From positions 1 to 50,392 of IMG/VR virus record IMGVR_UViG_3300021963_000182: DNA of 50,392 nt. One strand, 5' to 3'. The stretch is from a virus. How positions within the stretch are numbered: the stretch's first letter is position 1; each line of letters starts with the position of its first letter. Below, piece by piece: positions 16,507 through 26,163 of this stretch. Both the position numbers and the translations under genes were made by a program. The notes below the pieces were generated by a model. It worked only from the letters and a program-made list of their open reading frames with translations. It was not told the origin of the DNA and did not search any database.

Positions 16507-17160
16507 TTAAAAATCTGGATAACCTTTTGTTGCGCCAAATTTATTTCTAGCTACACTATCATTTCTTAAATTAATATCAGTTAATGATCCAATAGATCCA
16601 TTGTTTTCACCTTTTCCTTTTTCGTCACCATCTGATAACGCATTAGGGTTTGTGCTATTATAACCATTTTGATTATTATATGGGTTTCTACTTAAGCTTT
16701 CGGTTCTAGTCTTTATGTCAGTTAGTGACCCGATTTTACCATTATTCTCACCTTTTCCCTTCTCATCATCGTCTGATAATGCATTAGGGTTAGTTACACC
16801 ATAACCTTTGTTTTGAAAGTATGTGTTTTTAGCCATTAGCTCATTTCTGGTTAGTATATCAACAGAAGACCCAATAGTACCATTTTCGCCCTTTCCCTTT
16901 TCATCACCATCTGATAATGCATTAGGGTTTTTTGAATTATATTCATTATTTGAAGAATAAGGGTTTTTAAGTAAATTATTAACTCTAGTTTGAATATCTA
17001 GAGATGAACCAATTGTGGCAGTTTCACCCTTACCTTTTTCGTCACCATTTGATAGTGCATTTTCATGTGTTGTACCATAACCATTTTTTTCAATGTATGA
17101 ATTTCTTGTTAAATGTGCCTGTCTTTCTTTTTCAGCAATAATTTCTAATTGTGTTGCCAT
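16507..17160 (-). CDS. Protein of four 46-47-residue tandem repeats
   Basis: A 217-residue protein made almost wholly of four repeats. Each contains NALSDGDEKGKGE, then IGSxxDIxTR and an NPY or NxY segment; the NALS motif recurs at residues 34, 80, 126 and 173. The spacer varies (Asn/Gly additions) while the acidic-basic DGDEKGKGE core is nearly invariant. No membrane segment or signal. It lies in a cluster of unknown late genes, one base from the WYL-like gene. It could be a structural strand or linker, with each repeat binding one copy of a partner. Not recognised as a named family. Confidence 0.6.
   Translation of the reverse strand: MATQLEIIAEKERQAHLTRNSYIEKNGYGTTHENALSNGDEKGKGETATIGSSLDIQTRVNNLLKNPYSSNNEYNSKNPNALSDGDEKGKGENGTIGSSVDILTRNELMAKNTYFQNKGYGVTNPNALSDDDEKGKGENNGKIGSLTDIKTRTESLSRNPYNNQNGYNSTNPNALSDGDEKGKGENNGSIGSLTDINLRNDSVARNKFGATKGYPDF
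16546..17103 (-). repeat. Tandem repeats of 138-141 bases in coding sequence
   Basis: Four in-frame copies of a 46-47-codon unit. The DNA is less alike than the protein, so the copies are old and kept by selection on the protein. Confidence 0.7.
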
Positions 17161-17162
17161 AT

Positions 17163-17654
17163 TTACATTAATTTTTTAATTCTTTTAATTTGCTCAAATA
17201 AACCGTTCTGTTTTAGTGAGGAAACTGAATTTTCTTCTGAATTTGATTTTAATAAATCAACAGACATTTTATTACTGTGTTTTCTTTCACCTTCTTTTCT
17301 AAATGGATTCTTTCTCAACCCATTCATTCCCGTATTATTATTAATATTATGTGAAGCAAGTTTTTTTGATCTAACTAATTGCCTCTCACCATCTAAAAAA
17401 GTATTAGACCATTTTTCCATTACCTCGCCACCATATAAATTATATCTGGTTTGTTCGGTGTTTTTATCAAGATTCTTGATGTCGTGAATAATTCTTTTTA
17501 ATTGTCCGTAGGTTACTTTTTTATCATTAATCAATTTTTTAGCCCTATCTATTCCAATTACATTTGGATCTTTGATAGTAGAAAGCGTTGAATTAATTTT
17601 ATTTAACACTTCCTCTGGGACATCATAAACGTTATTTTTTAATTGACTATTCAC
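17163..17654 (-). CDS. Hypothetical basic helical protein
   Basis: A 163-residue basic protein (VLNKINSTLSTIKDPNVIG, then AKKLINDKKVTYGQLKRIIH in the N-terminal half; Lys/Arg/Asn-rich later). It overlaps the 260-residue upstream gene by 8 bases and ends 2 bases before the repeat-protein ATG. No domain recognised. The KVTYGQLKRIIHDIKN segment recalls short helical motifs found in several phage structural proteins, but this is weak. Confidence 0.5.
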   Translation of the reverse strand: MNSQLKNNVYDVPEEVLNKINSTLSTIKDPNVIGIDRAKKLINDKKVTYGQLKRIIHDIKNLDKNTEQTRYNLYGGEVMEKWSNTFLDGERQLVRSKKLASHNINNNTGMNGLRKNPFRKEGERKHSNKMSVDLLKSNSEENSVSSLKQNGLFEQIKRIKKLM

Positions 17655-18429
17655 CTTTTAGACGTTTTACTATTTTATCAACCGGAATATTATTTTTTAT
17701 TAAAGTTTTTTTAAGTGAATCTATTTGTTTTAATATTAATGGATTAACGGTTTGTTCATCTTCTTTTTCTAAAACATCCGAATCTTGAGATTTTTTAACC
17801 AAAACGCTTTCAATATAGTCCTGCATGAATTTTTTAGGATTCTCGACCAATCTAACTAAGTCTTTTTGTCCCTCTATATACCCCATCGCGGCTAATCTAT
17901 CTTTAGCTTCATCTTCTGGAAGACCTAAGTCTTTAATAAAGTAGTTATACGCTTCGTCATATGTTTTGTCATCACCCATGGTATTTTCATATCCCAGGGT
18001 ATCATCCATCGCAATTTCTTTTACATCTTCTTTTCCCCCATTTTCTTCATATAGGTTATTAAAATTATTAATTACTGAAGAATATGTTCCGTAAATACTA
18101 TGAGAACCCATCGCCCCACTAGCTGCTTTTACAACTTTATCTGTTCTTTTTTTAGCCCCAACTAAAGATTTTTTAATTTGAGTTGGGATATCACCTCTCT
18201 TAATATTACCCTTTTCATCAACAACTTCTTCAATATCTTCCTCTTTATTTTCTACTTTATCTGGTATTTTTTCAAAATTAGTGTCGCTAGAAAACTCGCT
18301 AGCCCACTTTTTCCACTTTTTCTTTTCTTTTTTAGGTGTACCCTTTTCATTGGCTTTCGCGTAGAAATACCTTTGTTGAGCTTTTGATGCAAACTTCTCT
18401 TCTATCACTTGTTTTATAAAATCGTTCAT
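17647..18429 (-). CDS. Hypothetical phage protein with SKAQQRYFYAKA motif
   Basis: A 260-residue protein. The N-terminus (FASKAQQRYFYAKANEKG, then KKWKKWASEFSSDTNFEKIP) matches a motif found at the N-terminus of many T4-like and marine phage proteins. The middle is acidic (VENKEEDIEEVVDEKGNIKR) and the C-terminal region is helical (LGLPEDEAKDRLAAMGYIEG). The same kind of sequence often belongs to proteins of head or packaging clusters, but function is unknown. It heads the minus-strand operon and has a late octamer 14 bases upstream of its ATG. Confidence 0.6.
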   Translation of the reverse strand: MNDFIKQVIEEKFASKAQQRYFYAKANEKGTPKKEKKKWKKWASEFSSDTNFEKIPDKVENKEEDIEEVVDEKGNIKRGDIPTQIKKSLVGAKKRTDKVVKAASGAMGSHSIYGTYSSVINNFNNLYEENGGKEDVKEIAMDDTLGYENTMGDDKTYDEAYNYFIKDLGLPEDEAKDRLAAMGYIEGQKDLVRLVENPKKFMQDYIESVLVKKSQDSDVLEKEDEQTVNPLILKQIDSLKKTLIKNNIPVDKIVKRLKGE

Positions 18430-18442
18430 TGAATCTTTTTTA

Positions 18443-18450
18443 TATAAATA
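18443..18450. promoter_or_regulatory. Late-promoter-like octamer between divergent genes
   Basis: Reads TATTTATA toward the minus-strand gene starting at 18429 and TATAAATA, the T4 late consensus, toward the + strand adhesin gene at 18460. The only shared divergent gap of the two late transcripts is 30 bases long. Confidence 0.55.
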
Positions 18451-18459
18451 TCAAACGGT

Positions 18460-21400
18460 ATGAAAGATATTTATTTAAATATGAATAGTCAGAATATTTT
18501 AAAGTTTTATGGTACAAGACTGGATGCCACGCTAGATTCGTCAGAATTTTATGATTATGAAATCACAAAAGTCGATAATGACTATGATATTGACGTTTTG
18601 AACCTGTATAAGCCAATAGTTTATGAAAGTTTAAAAATAAATCAGGATTTAACCGATTTACAGTGTCAAAAAAACTTAATTAACCTAACTGAAGACAATA
18701 TTTCAGATTTAATTAGTGGTTATACCTATTCTGGGTTGGCAATGACACTTAACTATAATGATTTTACCAATCATTTTGGTGTTAACTATAAAAACATAAT
18801 ATTAGACTCAAATAGATATAAATTCACATTAATTAATGGGGAAACTCATTATTTTAAAATTGGTTCTTATAATTTAGCCTACCCAGATTCAAACGCTTTA
18901 ACTGGTTATACAAAACCACAATTAATTTCTGGATTTACTACGGATGTTTATAAATCAAGAAAAAACATTACTAATTCAAATGCTTGTTCACCTTTGGCCC
19001 CAATTCAGGTTGTTAAACCATGGGCATATGATTTTAATCAGGGTCAAGGGACAGATAATTGTACACCAACATTGGCAAGAAGAACAGAAAAAGGTTGGAC
19101 ATTGGATTTTATTTTTAATAGAAATAACCTAAGTTGGGCTTCTGGTGGTATATTTTACTATTGGGGTGTAAGGGGTACCAACGATATTTCGGACTATGCT
19201 GATAATAATCTTTCCTTTGGTTTTACTTCTGATGGAAGAATAAAATGGTCCGCTTATCGTTATTCCGGTGCATGTGTAAACGGGGAGTACTCTGAATCAT
19301 ATTATCTGTCTAGTGGACAAACACCAACTTTATGTACAACCGATGCAACTAAGGATTTTAATATTACAATAACTTTTGATAGATATAAACATTACGATCG
19401 TTGTGATATTGAAAATGATGGTGGATTTAATGATATGATAGGGTTTAGGACCTCGCCATATCAAGATATAGAAGTCACCGCAGTAACGTCAACACAATTA
19501 ACTGTTTGGGACCCGGCTGAATCTTTAAGCCAAAAATGGGCAGATGAAAGACAAAGAAGATTAGGGACACTTAAGATATATGTTAATGGTAGACCAATTT
19601 ATAAATTAGAAAATTGGGAGGAGGTTATTCCATCAACAAGAGGAACACAACCATTTATACAATCTTGGGGTGCTGGAACTGGATTAATGAATAATATTCA
19701 TAATGGTGTTTGTTGTTTTAAAATGAAATCAATAAAGTATTATGAGGAACCATTAGACTTCGTTCATGTTAGACATGATTTTTTAAATATATTGGAGCAT
19801 TATGATTTCTACATATGTGGTTTAGATTGTGTTGATGATTTGCGTTCAATAGTAACGCCAACACCAACTAGTACACCTATACCAACATCTACGCCGACCG
19901 CAACACCGGTTCCGCCAACAGCAACGCCAACTAGCACACCAATACCAACATCTACACCAACAAGCGCCCCAACTAGTACACCAGCTCCTACAGCAACAGC
20001 AACTGCAGTACCAACCGCAACTCCGGTTGTTTATTACTATTATTATTTAAGAGATTGTAATCAAACACATAATAAAATAGGTAGAAGTTTAACAAGCGGA
20101 TTAGCTGGAATAACATATAGTGTTGGTAATAGTGTGTGTTATGAGATTGTAGGTATTGATTTGGGGCCAACATTTGATTATGATTTGGATACATTAACAA
20201 TAGTTTCTGATTGTAATAATGTTGTGTGTTTAACTCCAACACCAACAAGTACACCAATACCTACAGCAACTGTTACTGTGGAACCAACGGCGACGCCTAC
20301 ACCTACGAGTACGGAAACCCCTACACCAACGAGTACGGAAACACCAACCCCTACACCTACAGAAAGTAGTACACCTATACCAACATCTACTGAAACGCCA
20401 ACTCCAACACCTACAGAAAGTAGTACTCCTACACCTACTAGTACGGAAACACCAACTCCAACCCCTACACCTGCACCACCAGTTGCTGCTGACCCTACAT
20501 TAGAAATTTGGTATGATTATTCGGATAATTCAACAATATCATTAAATGGGAATGAAATTGTTGCAGTTAATGATAAATCAACGGGTACAGTAAAACCATC
20601 AAACTCTACGGGGATAAAGAGGCCTAAACAGGTTACATCTTATCAAAATGGTTTAAACGTTTCTTATTTTGATGGAGTTAATGATTTATTTACAATAAAC
20701 CCAATTACTAATTTCCAATCATTATCCGGTAATACTATGATTATTGTTGGTAAGTTTAATAATCCGGCGGCTACAAACACAATGGTTCAATTAGGTAGTG
20801 GTGGTGATCAAAGAAATGCAAGTTGGTTAGGAATTACTAATGGAAATTACAGGATTGGGATGGGTCAAGGTTTGGCTACTACATTTGCCACACCTATTGA
20901 AACTAGTTTTCATGTTTTTACTGCAGTTTTTGATGGTACACAAGTAGGTAATAATGATAGATTGAAATTTAGAATAGATGGGCAAGAAAAAGTTTTAACT
21001 TTTAGTCAAAATGTTAGTGGAATTACAAGTTCAGATACAAACGTGTTTTATATTGGTGAAACGGCATCAGCTACTGAAGATTTAGATGGTTACATTGGTG
21101 AAATGTTATTATATACTAAAACATTAAATAATAGCGAAATTGTGAACACTGAAAACTATTTAAAAAATAAATGGGGAATACTAGAACCACCAACACCTAC
21201 GGCGACTCCAACACCTACACCTACTTGTACACCGGCCCCTGTTTCAGGTGAGACATCAACTATGATTTCATATGCCACAAATAATGGAATAAATTATACA
21301 ACAGATTCAAGTGGTATTTTATATGAAATTATAACACAAGGAAGTGGTGGATACCCAACGTTATCATCAACGGTTAATACTAATTATATTGGTAAGTTAA

Positions 21401-21621
21401 TGAATAACACAACATTTGATTCGGGGACAAACGCATCATTTCCATTAAATGCACTAATTCAAGGTTGGCAAATAGGTTTACCACTAATACAAGTTGGGGG
21501 AAGAATTAAATTAATCATACCATCATCATTGGCATATGGTTGTAATGGTGGTGGTAGTATACCATCAAATTCTCCATTGTATTTTGATATTACACTTAAT
21601 AGTGCAAATAATACTGTATAA
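18460..21621 (+). CDS. Modular tail adhesin with FKBP-type prolyl isomerase domain
   Basis: A 1053-residue mosaic protein. Residues about 205-430 look like a LamG/concanavalin-type beta domain ([20 protein letters not shown]). A Thr-Pro-rich linker (465-522) leads to a small Cys-containing domain ([12 protein letters not shown] to SDCNNVVC). A second longer linker (592-677) is followed by another LamG-like domain (678-907; [39 protein letters not shown]). A third linker leads to the C-terminal FKBP domain (about 930-1053): [45 protein letters not shown] and PLYFDITL keep the FKBP active-site Tyr, Phe-Asp, Trp, Tyr and Phe. Likely a virion adhesin with prolyl isomerase activity. Confidence 0.72.
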   Translation: MKDIYLNMNSQNILKFYGTRLDATLDSSEFYDYEITKVDNDYDIDVLNLYKPIVYESLKINQDLTDLQCQKNLINLTEDNISDLISGYTYSGLAMTLNYNDFTNHFGVNYKNIILDSNRYKFTLINGETHYFKIGSYNLAYPDSNALTGYTKPQLISGFTTDVYKSRKNITNSNACSPLAPIQVVKPWAYDFNQGQGTDNCTPTLARRTEKGWTLDFIFNRNNLSWASGGIFYYWGVRGTNDISDYADNNLSFGFTSDGRIKWSAYRYSGACVNGEYSESYYLSSGQTPTLCTTDATKDFNITITFDRYKHYDRCDIENDGGFNDMIGFRTSPYQDIEVTAVTSTQLTVWDPAESLSQKWADERQRRLGTLKIYVNGRPIYKLENWEEVIPSTRGTQPFIQSWGAGTGLMNNIHNGVCCFKMKSIKYYEEPLDFVHVRHDFLNILEHYDFYICGLDCVDDLRSIVTPTPTSTPIPTSTPTATPVPPTATPTSTPIPTSTPTSAPTSTPAPTATATAVPTATPVVYYYYYLRDCNQTHNKIGRSLTSGLAGITYSVGNSVCYEIVGIDLGPTFDYDLDTLTIVSDCNNVVCLTPTPTSTPIPTATVTVEPTATPTPTSTETPTPTSTETPTPTPTESSTPIPTSTETPTPTPTESSTPTPTSTETPTPTPTPAPPVAADPTLEIWYDYSDNSTISLNGNEIVAVNDKSTGTVKPSNSTGIKRPKQVTSYQNGLNVSYFDGVNDLFTINPITNFQSLSGNTMIIVGKFNNPAATNTMVQLGSGGDQRNASWLGITNGNYRIGMGQGLATTFATPIETSFHVFTAVFDGTQVGNNDRLKFRIDGQEKVLTFSQNVSGITSSDTNVFYIGETASATEDLDGYIGEMLLYTKTLNNSEIVNTENYLKNKWGILEPPTPTATPTPTPTCTPAPVSGETSTMISYATNNGINYTTDSSGILYEIITQGSGGYPTLSSTVNTNYIGKLMNNTTFDSGTNASFPLNALIQGWQIGLPLIQVGGRIKLIIPSSLAYGCNGGGSIPSNSPLYFDITLNSANNTV
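20335..20478 (+). repeat. 54-base tandem repeat in the Thr-Pro linker
   Basis: Two full and one partial copy of an 18-codon unit ([18 protein letters not shown]), starting at 20335, 20389 and 20443. Shorter Thr-Pro repeats extend over 20233-20490 and 19852-20025. The unit number could change by slippage or recombination and alter linker length. Confidence 0.75.
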
Positions 21622-21625
21622 TTAA

Positions 21626-21633
21626 TATTTATA
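21626..21633 (+). promoter_or_regulatory. Late-promoter-like octamer TATTTATA
   Basis: TATTTATA inside the 16-base gap after the adhesin stop, 4 bases before the ATG at 21638. Confidence 0.5.
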
Positions 21634-21637
21634 ACAT

Positions 21638-22006
21638 ATGGAATTTTTTATAAGACAAGGTGCAACTGACCCGATATTAAAACTCAGATTAATTGATGAT
21701 GGAAAGAATGATAAATCATCGTTAAACGATTTATTGGAAAATTCTGACATAACGTTTGAAATGTATGACCACAAAACCGGTGAACCATATGTTTTAAATG
21801 CACAATGTCTTTTAACTACCAGAAACAAAAAATATAATCAGACAACACTAGAATATTACATAACATACAGATTTACAGAGTATCAAACCTCTAAAACGGG
21901 TAAGTTTGAAGGTAAAATTAATGTTCAATTCCTGGACACAAACTCATACCCAACAACAAAATTAATTCTCCCTATACGAGAAAAATTATATATCAATATT
22001 ATTTAG
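21638..22006 (+). CDS. Small BppU N-terminal-like beta protein
   Basis: A 122-residue protein: MEFFIRQGATDPILKLRLID, then DITFEMYDHKTGEPYVLNAQ, and FEGKINVQFLDTNSYPTTK. This strand order resembles the Ig-like N-terminal domain of baseplate upper proteins (BppU) and other phage modules that anchor adhesins to the baseplate. It lies 16 bases after the adhesin gene, which suggests it helps attach that protein. Structural similarity is inferred from sequence pattern only; no catalytic site is expected. Confidence 0.55.
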   Translation: MEFFIRQGATDPILKLRLIDDGKNDKSSLNDLLENSDITFEMYDHKTGEPYVLNAQCLLTTRNKKYNQTTLEYYITYRFTEYQTSKTGKFEGKINVQFLDTNSYPTTKLILPIREKLYINII

Positions 22007-22008
22007 TT

Positions 22009-22040
22009 TTTGTTTTTTTCAAATTTTTTATGTATTTTTA
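22009..22040 (+). promoter_or_regulatory. Host-type promoter TTTG-N20-TATTTTTA before DNA polymerase
   Basis: TTTG (22009-22012) and TATTTTTA (22033-22040, one mismatch from TAnnTTTG) with exactly 20 bases between. The predicted transcript would have a leader of about 57 bases that contains the hairpin at 22058-22074. No late octamer is present. Confidence 0.45.
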
Positions 22041-22057
22041 TGGTTAATTAAGGCTAA

Positions 22058-22074
22058 TTACGGATTTTCCGTAA
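22058..22074 (+). promoter_or_regulatory. Hairpin in the DNA polymerase leader
   Basis: TTACGGA and TCCGTAA are exact 7-base arms around a 3-base loop, 29 bases before the polymerase ATG. There is no T-run, so it is unlikely to be a terminator. T4 gp43 represses its own translation through a leader hairpin; this may be an analogue. Confidence 0.4.
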
Positions 22075-22103
22075 GCTAATGTGTCATCCATAAATTACAA
22101 ACC

Positions 22104-25010
22104 ATGCAAGAGATTATTTCTCAAGAGGTTATCGAAACCTTCTTGAACGGGTCTGACCCCGAAAGATTCATTGTCGGTGTTGAATATGACTACCGAAAGA
22201 ATAAAATTTACAAAATTATACAACACCCAGAAAGAGGTAAAATTGTCCTTGAGGATACTTTTACACCATTTCTTTGGGCCGGAGACTTATCTGGATTTAA
22301 CTTCTATAATGGAAGCAAGGAATTACAGAAAAAGAAAATGGGGCAATATGGTATATTAAGTACCAAGCTTGAAACCATGGGTAATGATAGATTAGAGGCC
22401 GGATTAAAATATCTAGTTAAGAGTACTAATGGTTATCAATCTCTAATAGCATTTTTTAAAGATGGTGGGATTGATCCTTGGGGTGAAGATTTCAAATCTC
22501 AATTTCAAATATTGTCACCAGCTGAACAGTATTTGGTTCAGAAAAAAAAGAGATTATTTAAGGGTATTGAAGATTATTCTGAAGTACATCGACTTGTATT
22601 TGACATTGAGACAACTGGTTTAGATCCGGAGACAACTAATATCATTCTAATCGGAGTTAAAGATAATAGAGGTTATAGCAAGTTATTAAACGCATATGGT
22701 GAAGATGGTGAGAAAAGATGTATTGAAGAGTTTTTTAAAATAATAAAAGAATTAAAACCAAGTATTATTGGTGGATATAATTCTGCTGCGTTTGACTTAC
22801 CATTTATTTTAAAGAGAGCTGAGATTTTGGGTTTGAATATAAATAAATTAACTAAAATACTAAACGACAATCCACTTAGAATAAAAGAGGGTAAATTAAA
22901 GTTAGCAAACGAAGTTGAACCATATACGCAATATGTGTTGTGGGGGTTTAATATTGTCGATATTGCTCATGCTGTTAGAAGAGCACAAGCGATTAATTCT
23001 GAAATTAAAAGCTGGGGATTAAAATATATTACAAAATATCTAGAGAAAGAAAAAGAAAATCGTGTGTACGTTGATGGTGCATTTATTTCTAAAATATATC
23101 TCGATAATGAAAGTTATTATGTAAATCCTAAAACAGGAGGTTATAAGAAAATTGGGGATTTAGGGACTGATGGTTTATTAGAAAAATACCCCGGTAAATT
23201 TGAAATATGGCCAGGTCAAAGAATTGTTGAACAATATCTTGATGATGACTTATATGAAACAATGGTTGTTGATGATTCATTTAGTCAATCAACATTTTTA
23301 TTATCTAAAGTAATTCCAACAACATATGAGAGAATATCAACAATGGGTACCGCAACTCTCTGGAAGATATTAATGCTTGCATGGTCTTATGATAATAATT
23401 TGGCAATACCACTTAAAGACGAAAAGAGACCAATTACTGGTGGATTATCTCGTTTACTAAACGTTGGTTTTTCAAAAAATATTGTGAAGTTTGACTATGC
23501 ATCACTTTATCCATCAATACAACTTGTATATGATGTTTTCCCTGAATGTGATGTAATGGGTGTTCAGAAATCTATGTTAAAATATTTTCGTAACATTCGT
23601 ATTAAATATAAACTTCTTGCTGGTGAATTAAAGAATAGCAATCCGGTTTTATCCGAGATGTATGATCGAAAGCAATTACCAATTAAGATTTTTATAAACG
23701 CATATTTTGGTTCGTTATCAGCACCACATGTTTTTCCTTGGGGTGATATGGATATGGGTGAAACAATTACATGTGTTGGTCGCCAGTGTTTACGAATGAT
23801 GATTATGTTTTTTCAAAGTAAAAATTATAAACCACTTGTTATGGATACAGATGGTGTGAACTTTGAAACACCTGAAGATATTAATGATCACAAATATGTT
23901 GGTAAGGGGCTTAATGAAATGGTTCAAGAAGGTAAAGAATATTATGGTGTTGAGGCTGATACTGCAGAATTCAATGATCTGTTTATGAGAAATGAAATGG
24001 GATTGGATATTGATTATATGGCACCAGCATGTATTAATCTTTCTAGAAAAAATTATATCATTAAAATAATTAAGAAAGGAAAAGAAAAAATAAAACTAAC
24101 AGGTAATACTATAAAATCTAAAAGACTTCAGCAGTTTGTTGTTGAATTCTTAGATGAGGGGTTAGTAAAATTACTTAATGGAGATGGTCAAGATTTTTTA
24201 AACTTATATTATTCAACCATCAAAAAATTATATAATAAAGAAATACCATTAGCTAAGATCGCTAGTAAGGCTCGTGTTAAACAAAGTGCGGATGATTATA
24301 AAAAACATTGTAAGAAAACAACCAAGTCAGGTTCTACAATGTCTCGTCAAGCGCATATGGAATTAATATTAGAAAATAATTACCACGCAACATTGGGTGA
24401 AACAATTTATTACATAAATAATGGTTCTAAAAAAGGTGATGGTGATGTTAAGAAAATAACAAAACCAACGAAAAAAGAGAAAGAAGATTATTTGCTTAAA
24501 TATGGTAATGAAATACCAAAAGATTATATTCAAGTGAATTGTTACATGATTCCAGAAAAAGAATTGGTTAATAATCCTGATATGACTGGAGAGTATAATG
24601 TTGCTAGAAATATTACTACATTTAATAAGAGAATTGAACCACTTTTGGTTGTATTTAAACCTGAAATTAGAGATAGTATTTTAATTGAAGACCCAATTGA
24701 CGAACAACAATTCACAAAAAAACAATGTGAATTAGTTTCTGGGTTTCCACTTAAAGAAGGTGGCCAAGATAGTTTAGATGAGGTAATGACATTATCAGAT
24801 GGCGAGGTTTTATTTTGGAATAAAGTAAATAAAGACCCTTTCTTTATGTATGTTGAAGATAGTTTAAATATTGTAGATCAAAAATGGGTCGATTATAATA
24901 GAAAGGTTGTTTCATTTCAAGCAGAAAGTGTTAAAGATCTTAAAGATGAAGAAATCATTGAGAATAATGGACATGATTATGCATATCACGCTTCTATACC
25001 TATGGATTAA
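22104..25010 (+). CDS. 43: DNA polymerase, family B (gp43-like)
   Basis: A 968-residue replicative polymerase with proofreading exonuclease. Exo I is VFDIETTG with D167 and E169, Exo II is IIGGYNSAAFDLP. Motif A is FDYASLYPS (D464), motif B is DRKQLPIKIFINAYFGS, and motif C is MDTDGVNF with D581 and D583; the last has Gly where Ser is usual (DTDS). It is about 70 residues longer than T4 gp43. The gene has a host-type promoter and a leader hairpin rather than a late octamer, in line with early or middle expression. Its 3' end overlaps the convergent neck gene by 4 bases. No intein or split is seen. Confidence 0.95.
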   Translation: MQEIISQEVIETFLNGSDPERFIVGVEYDYRKNKIYKIIQHPERGKIVLEDTFTPFLWAGDLSGFNFYNGSKELQKKKMGQYGILSTKLETMGNDRLEAGLKYLVKSTNGYQSLIAFFKDGGIDPWGEDFKSQFQILSPAEQYLVQKKKRLFKGIEDYSEVHRLVFDIETTGLDPETTNIILIGVKDNRGYSKLLNAYGEDGEKRCIEEFFKIIKELKPSIIGGYNSAAFDLPFILKRAEILGLNINKLTKILNDNPLRIKEGKLKLANEVEPYTQYVLWGFNIVDIAHAVRRAQAINSEIKSWGLKYITKYLEKEKENRVYVDGAFISKIYLDNESYYVNPKTGGYKKIGDLGTDGLLEKYPGKFEIWPGQRIVEQYLDDDLYETMVVDDSFSQSTFLLSKVIPTTYERISTMGTATLWKILMLAWSYDNNLAIPLKDEKRPITGGLSRLLNVGFSKNIVKFDYASLYPSIQLVYDVFPECDVMGVQKSMLKYFRNIRIKYKLLAGELKNSNPVLSEMYDRKQLPIKIFINAYFGSLSAPHVFPWGDMDMGETITCVGRQCLRMMIMFFQSKNYKPLVMDTDGVNFETPEDINDHKYVGKGLNEMVQEGKEYYGVEADTAEFNDLFMRNEMGLDIDYMAPACINLSRKNYIIKIIKKGKEKIKLTGNTIKSKRLQQFVVEFLDEGLVKLLNGDGQDFLNLYYSTIKKLYNKEIPLAKIASKARVKQSADDYKKHCKKTTKSGSTMSRQAHMELILENNYHATLGETIYYINNGSKKGDGDVKKITKPTKKEKEDYLLKYGNEIPKDYIQVNCYMIPEKELVNNPDMTGEYNVARNITTFNKRIEPLLVVFKPEIRDSILIEDPIDEQQFTKKQCELVSGFPLKEGGQDSLDEVMTLSDGEVLFWNKVNKDPFFMYVEDSLNIVDQKWVDYNRKVVSFQAESVKDLKDEEIIENNGHDYAYHASIPMD

Positions 25011-26122
25011 ATAACATTAAATGGACTTGGCATGGCTCTGAATTTCAGGGCCTTGTTTAGGTTCTCTGCTTCATTACCTTTTCTTTCAAGCATTTTGTCT
25101 GGACGAAGTCTTTCTAATCTTAACATCAATTCTTCATTCAGTTTCATTCTTTCATCTTTTGCTTCTGTAAGTAATGATGTGTAATCTAATTTAACATCAC
25201 TATCTGGCACCTTAAGGTCTCCAGAAAATTTACCATATATTCTACCAAGAGATTCTTTGCAATAAGTTGTAAGGTATTTTCTTACCCAGTTTTGTGCTGG
25301 TCTATTTAACTCATCCCAAGCTAATTGTTGTGTCATAACATCAGACGGTAATTTAATAACATCTTTGTTCTCGTCTAAACAAGTGTCTCTATCCATGGTA
25401 TCATAATACCAATACCAAACTTTATCCTCGTGTCTTTTTATATTACCAAAATCAAATCTTCCACCTGGAACGTTTGCTAAATGTATAAATTTTGTTCCAT
25501 TAGGGCCAGCTGTAATTCTATATGTTAATTCACCACCAAATAATCTATTTTTAATATTTCTGTCTTGCATTCTTAATAATAAGTCAAATGCAGGAAACAT
25601 GAAATAAGAGCCTGATGAACCCACTTGAGCAAAACCACCCATTCCACCAAATCCAACGCCACCTAGGCCACCAAAACCGCCTAAAAACGGATCTGCAACA
25701 GAACCAGCAAGTTCTGCTCTACTAAACCATAACAATTCGTTTATTTCTCGTCCGGCTGGAACTTCATATATTTGTTGATTAGCCACTAATTCAATATAAT
25801 CTTTTTTAAGTACCCATGGGCCGTCAGCTTGTAAACCAACAATTTTAGAATAAGAATGTGTATATTGATTTTCAAAATTCATGTCTCTAGTGGTAAACGC
25901 TCTAGTTAATGACTGATTGTCTACATCCAGTCCAACTAATGACGACCATTGTGATTCTACTAACCAATCGCTTACATACTGTTCATATTCATTTACGGAT
26001 AACTCTAAAAAAGAATCCATTTGTTCTTCGGTTAATTCTACACCCCTAACAGGCATACCTAATAAGTGTAGGATTTGGCTATAAAGCTTTTCCTTTTCTG
26101 GAAGACTAATTACGGTACTCAT
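25007..26122 (-). CDS. Neck protein, gp13-like (probable)
   Basis: A 371-residue protein. The N-terminus (KLYSQILHLLGMPVRGVELT, then EEQMDSFLELSVNEYEQYVS) resembles cyanophage gp13-like neck proteins, where a LRxLGxPVIEINVDDDQ segment is followed by a helix ending in Tyr and acidic residues. Residues about 147-171 are an unusual Gly-rich loop (GGFGGLGGVGFGGMGGFAQ). The protein ends in a basic helix. T4 gp13 forms the head-tail neck. The nearby + strand genes include gp14- and gp15-like proteins, supporting the call, although this gene is transcribed from the other strand with its own late octamer. Confidence 0.5.
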   Translation of the reverse strand: MSTVISLPEKEKLYSQILHLLGMPVRGVELTEEQMDSFLELSVNEYEQYVSDWLVESQWSSLVGLDVDNQSLTRAFTTRDMNFENQYTHSYSKIVGLQADGPWVLKKDYIELVANQQIYEVPAGREINELLWFSRAELAGSVADPFLGGFGGLGGVGFGGMGGFAQVGSSGSYFMFPAFDLLLRMQDRNIKNRLFGGELTYRITAGPNGTKFIHLANVPGGRFDFGNIKRHEDKVWYWYYDTMDRDTCLDENKDVIKLPSDVMTQQLAWDELNRPAQNWVRKYLTTYCKESLGRIYGKFSGDLKVPDSDVKLDYTSLLTEAKDERMKLNEELMLRLERLRPDKMLERKGNEAENLNKALKFRAMPSPFNVI

Positions 26123-26138
26123 TCAGATTTCATTTTAT

Positions 26139-26146
26139 TATAAATA
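26139..26146 (-). promoter_or_regulatory. Late-promoter-like octamer TATTTATA
   Basis: GTATTTATAATA on the coding strand, 16 bases before the ATG at 26122. Confidence 0.5.
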
Positions 26147-26163
26147 CCGGATTTATTATAAAA

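Noticed and set aside
16506-16538. Longer start of the WYL-like gene at 16538
   Set aside because: It would overlap the repeat-protein end, while the ATG at 16505 follows the stop by one base.
19988-20257. Minus-strand reading frame in the Thr-Pro repeats
   Set aside because: Its composition (Leu/Gln/Tyr/His) simply mirrors the repetitive DNA of the adhesin gene.
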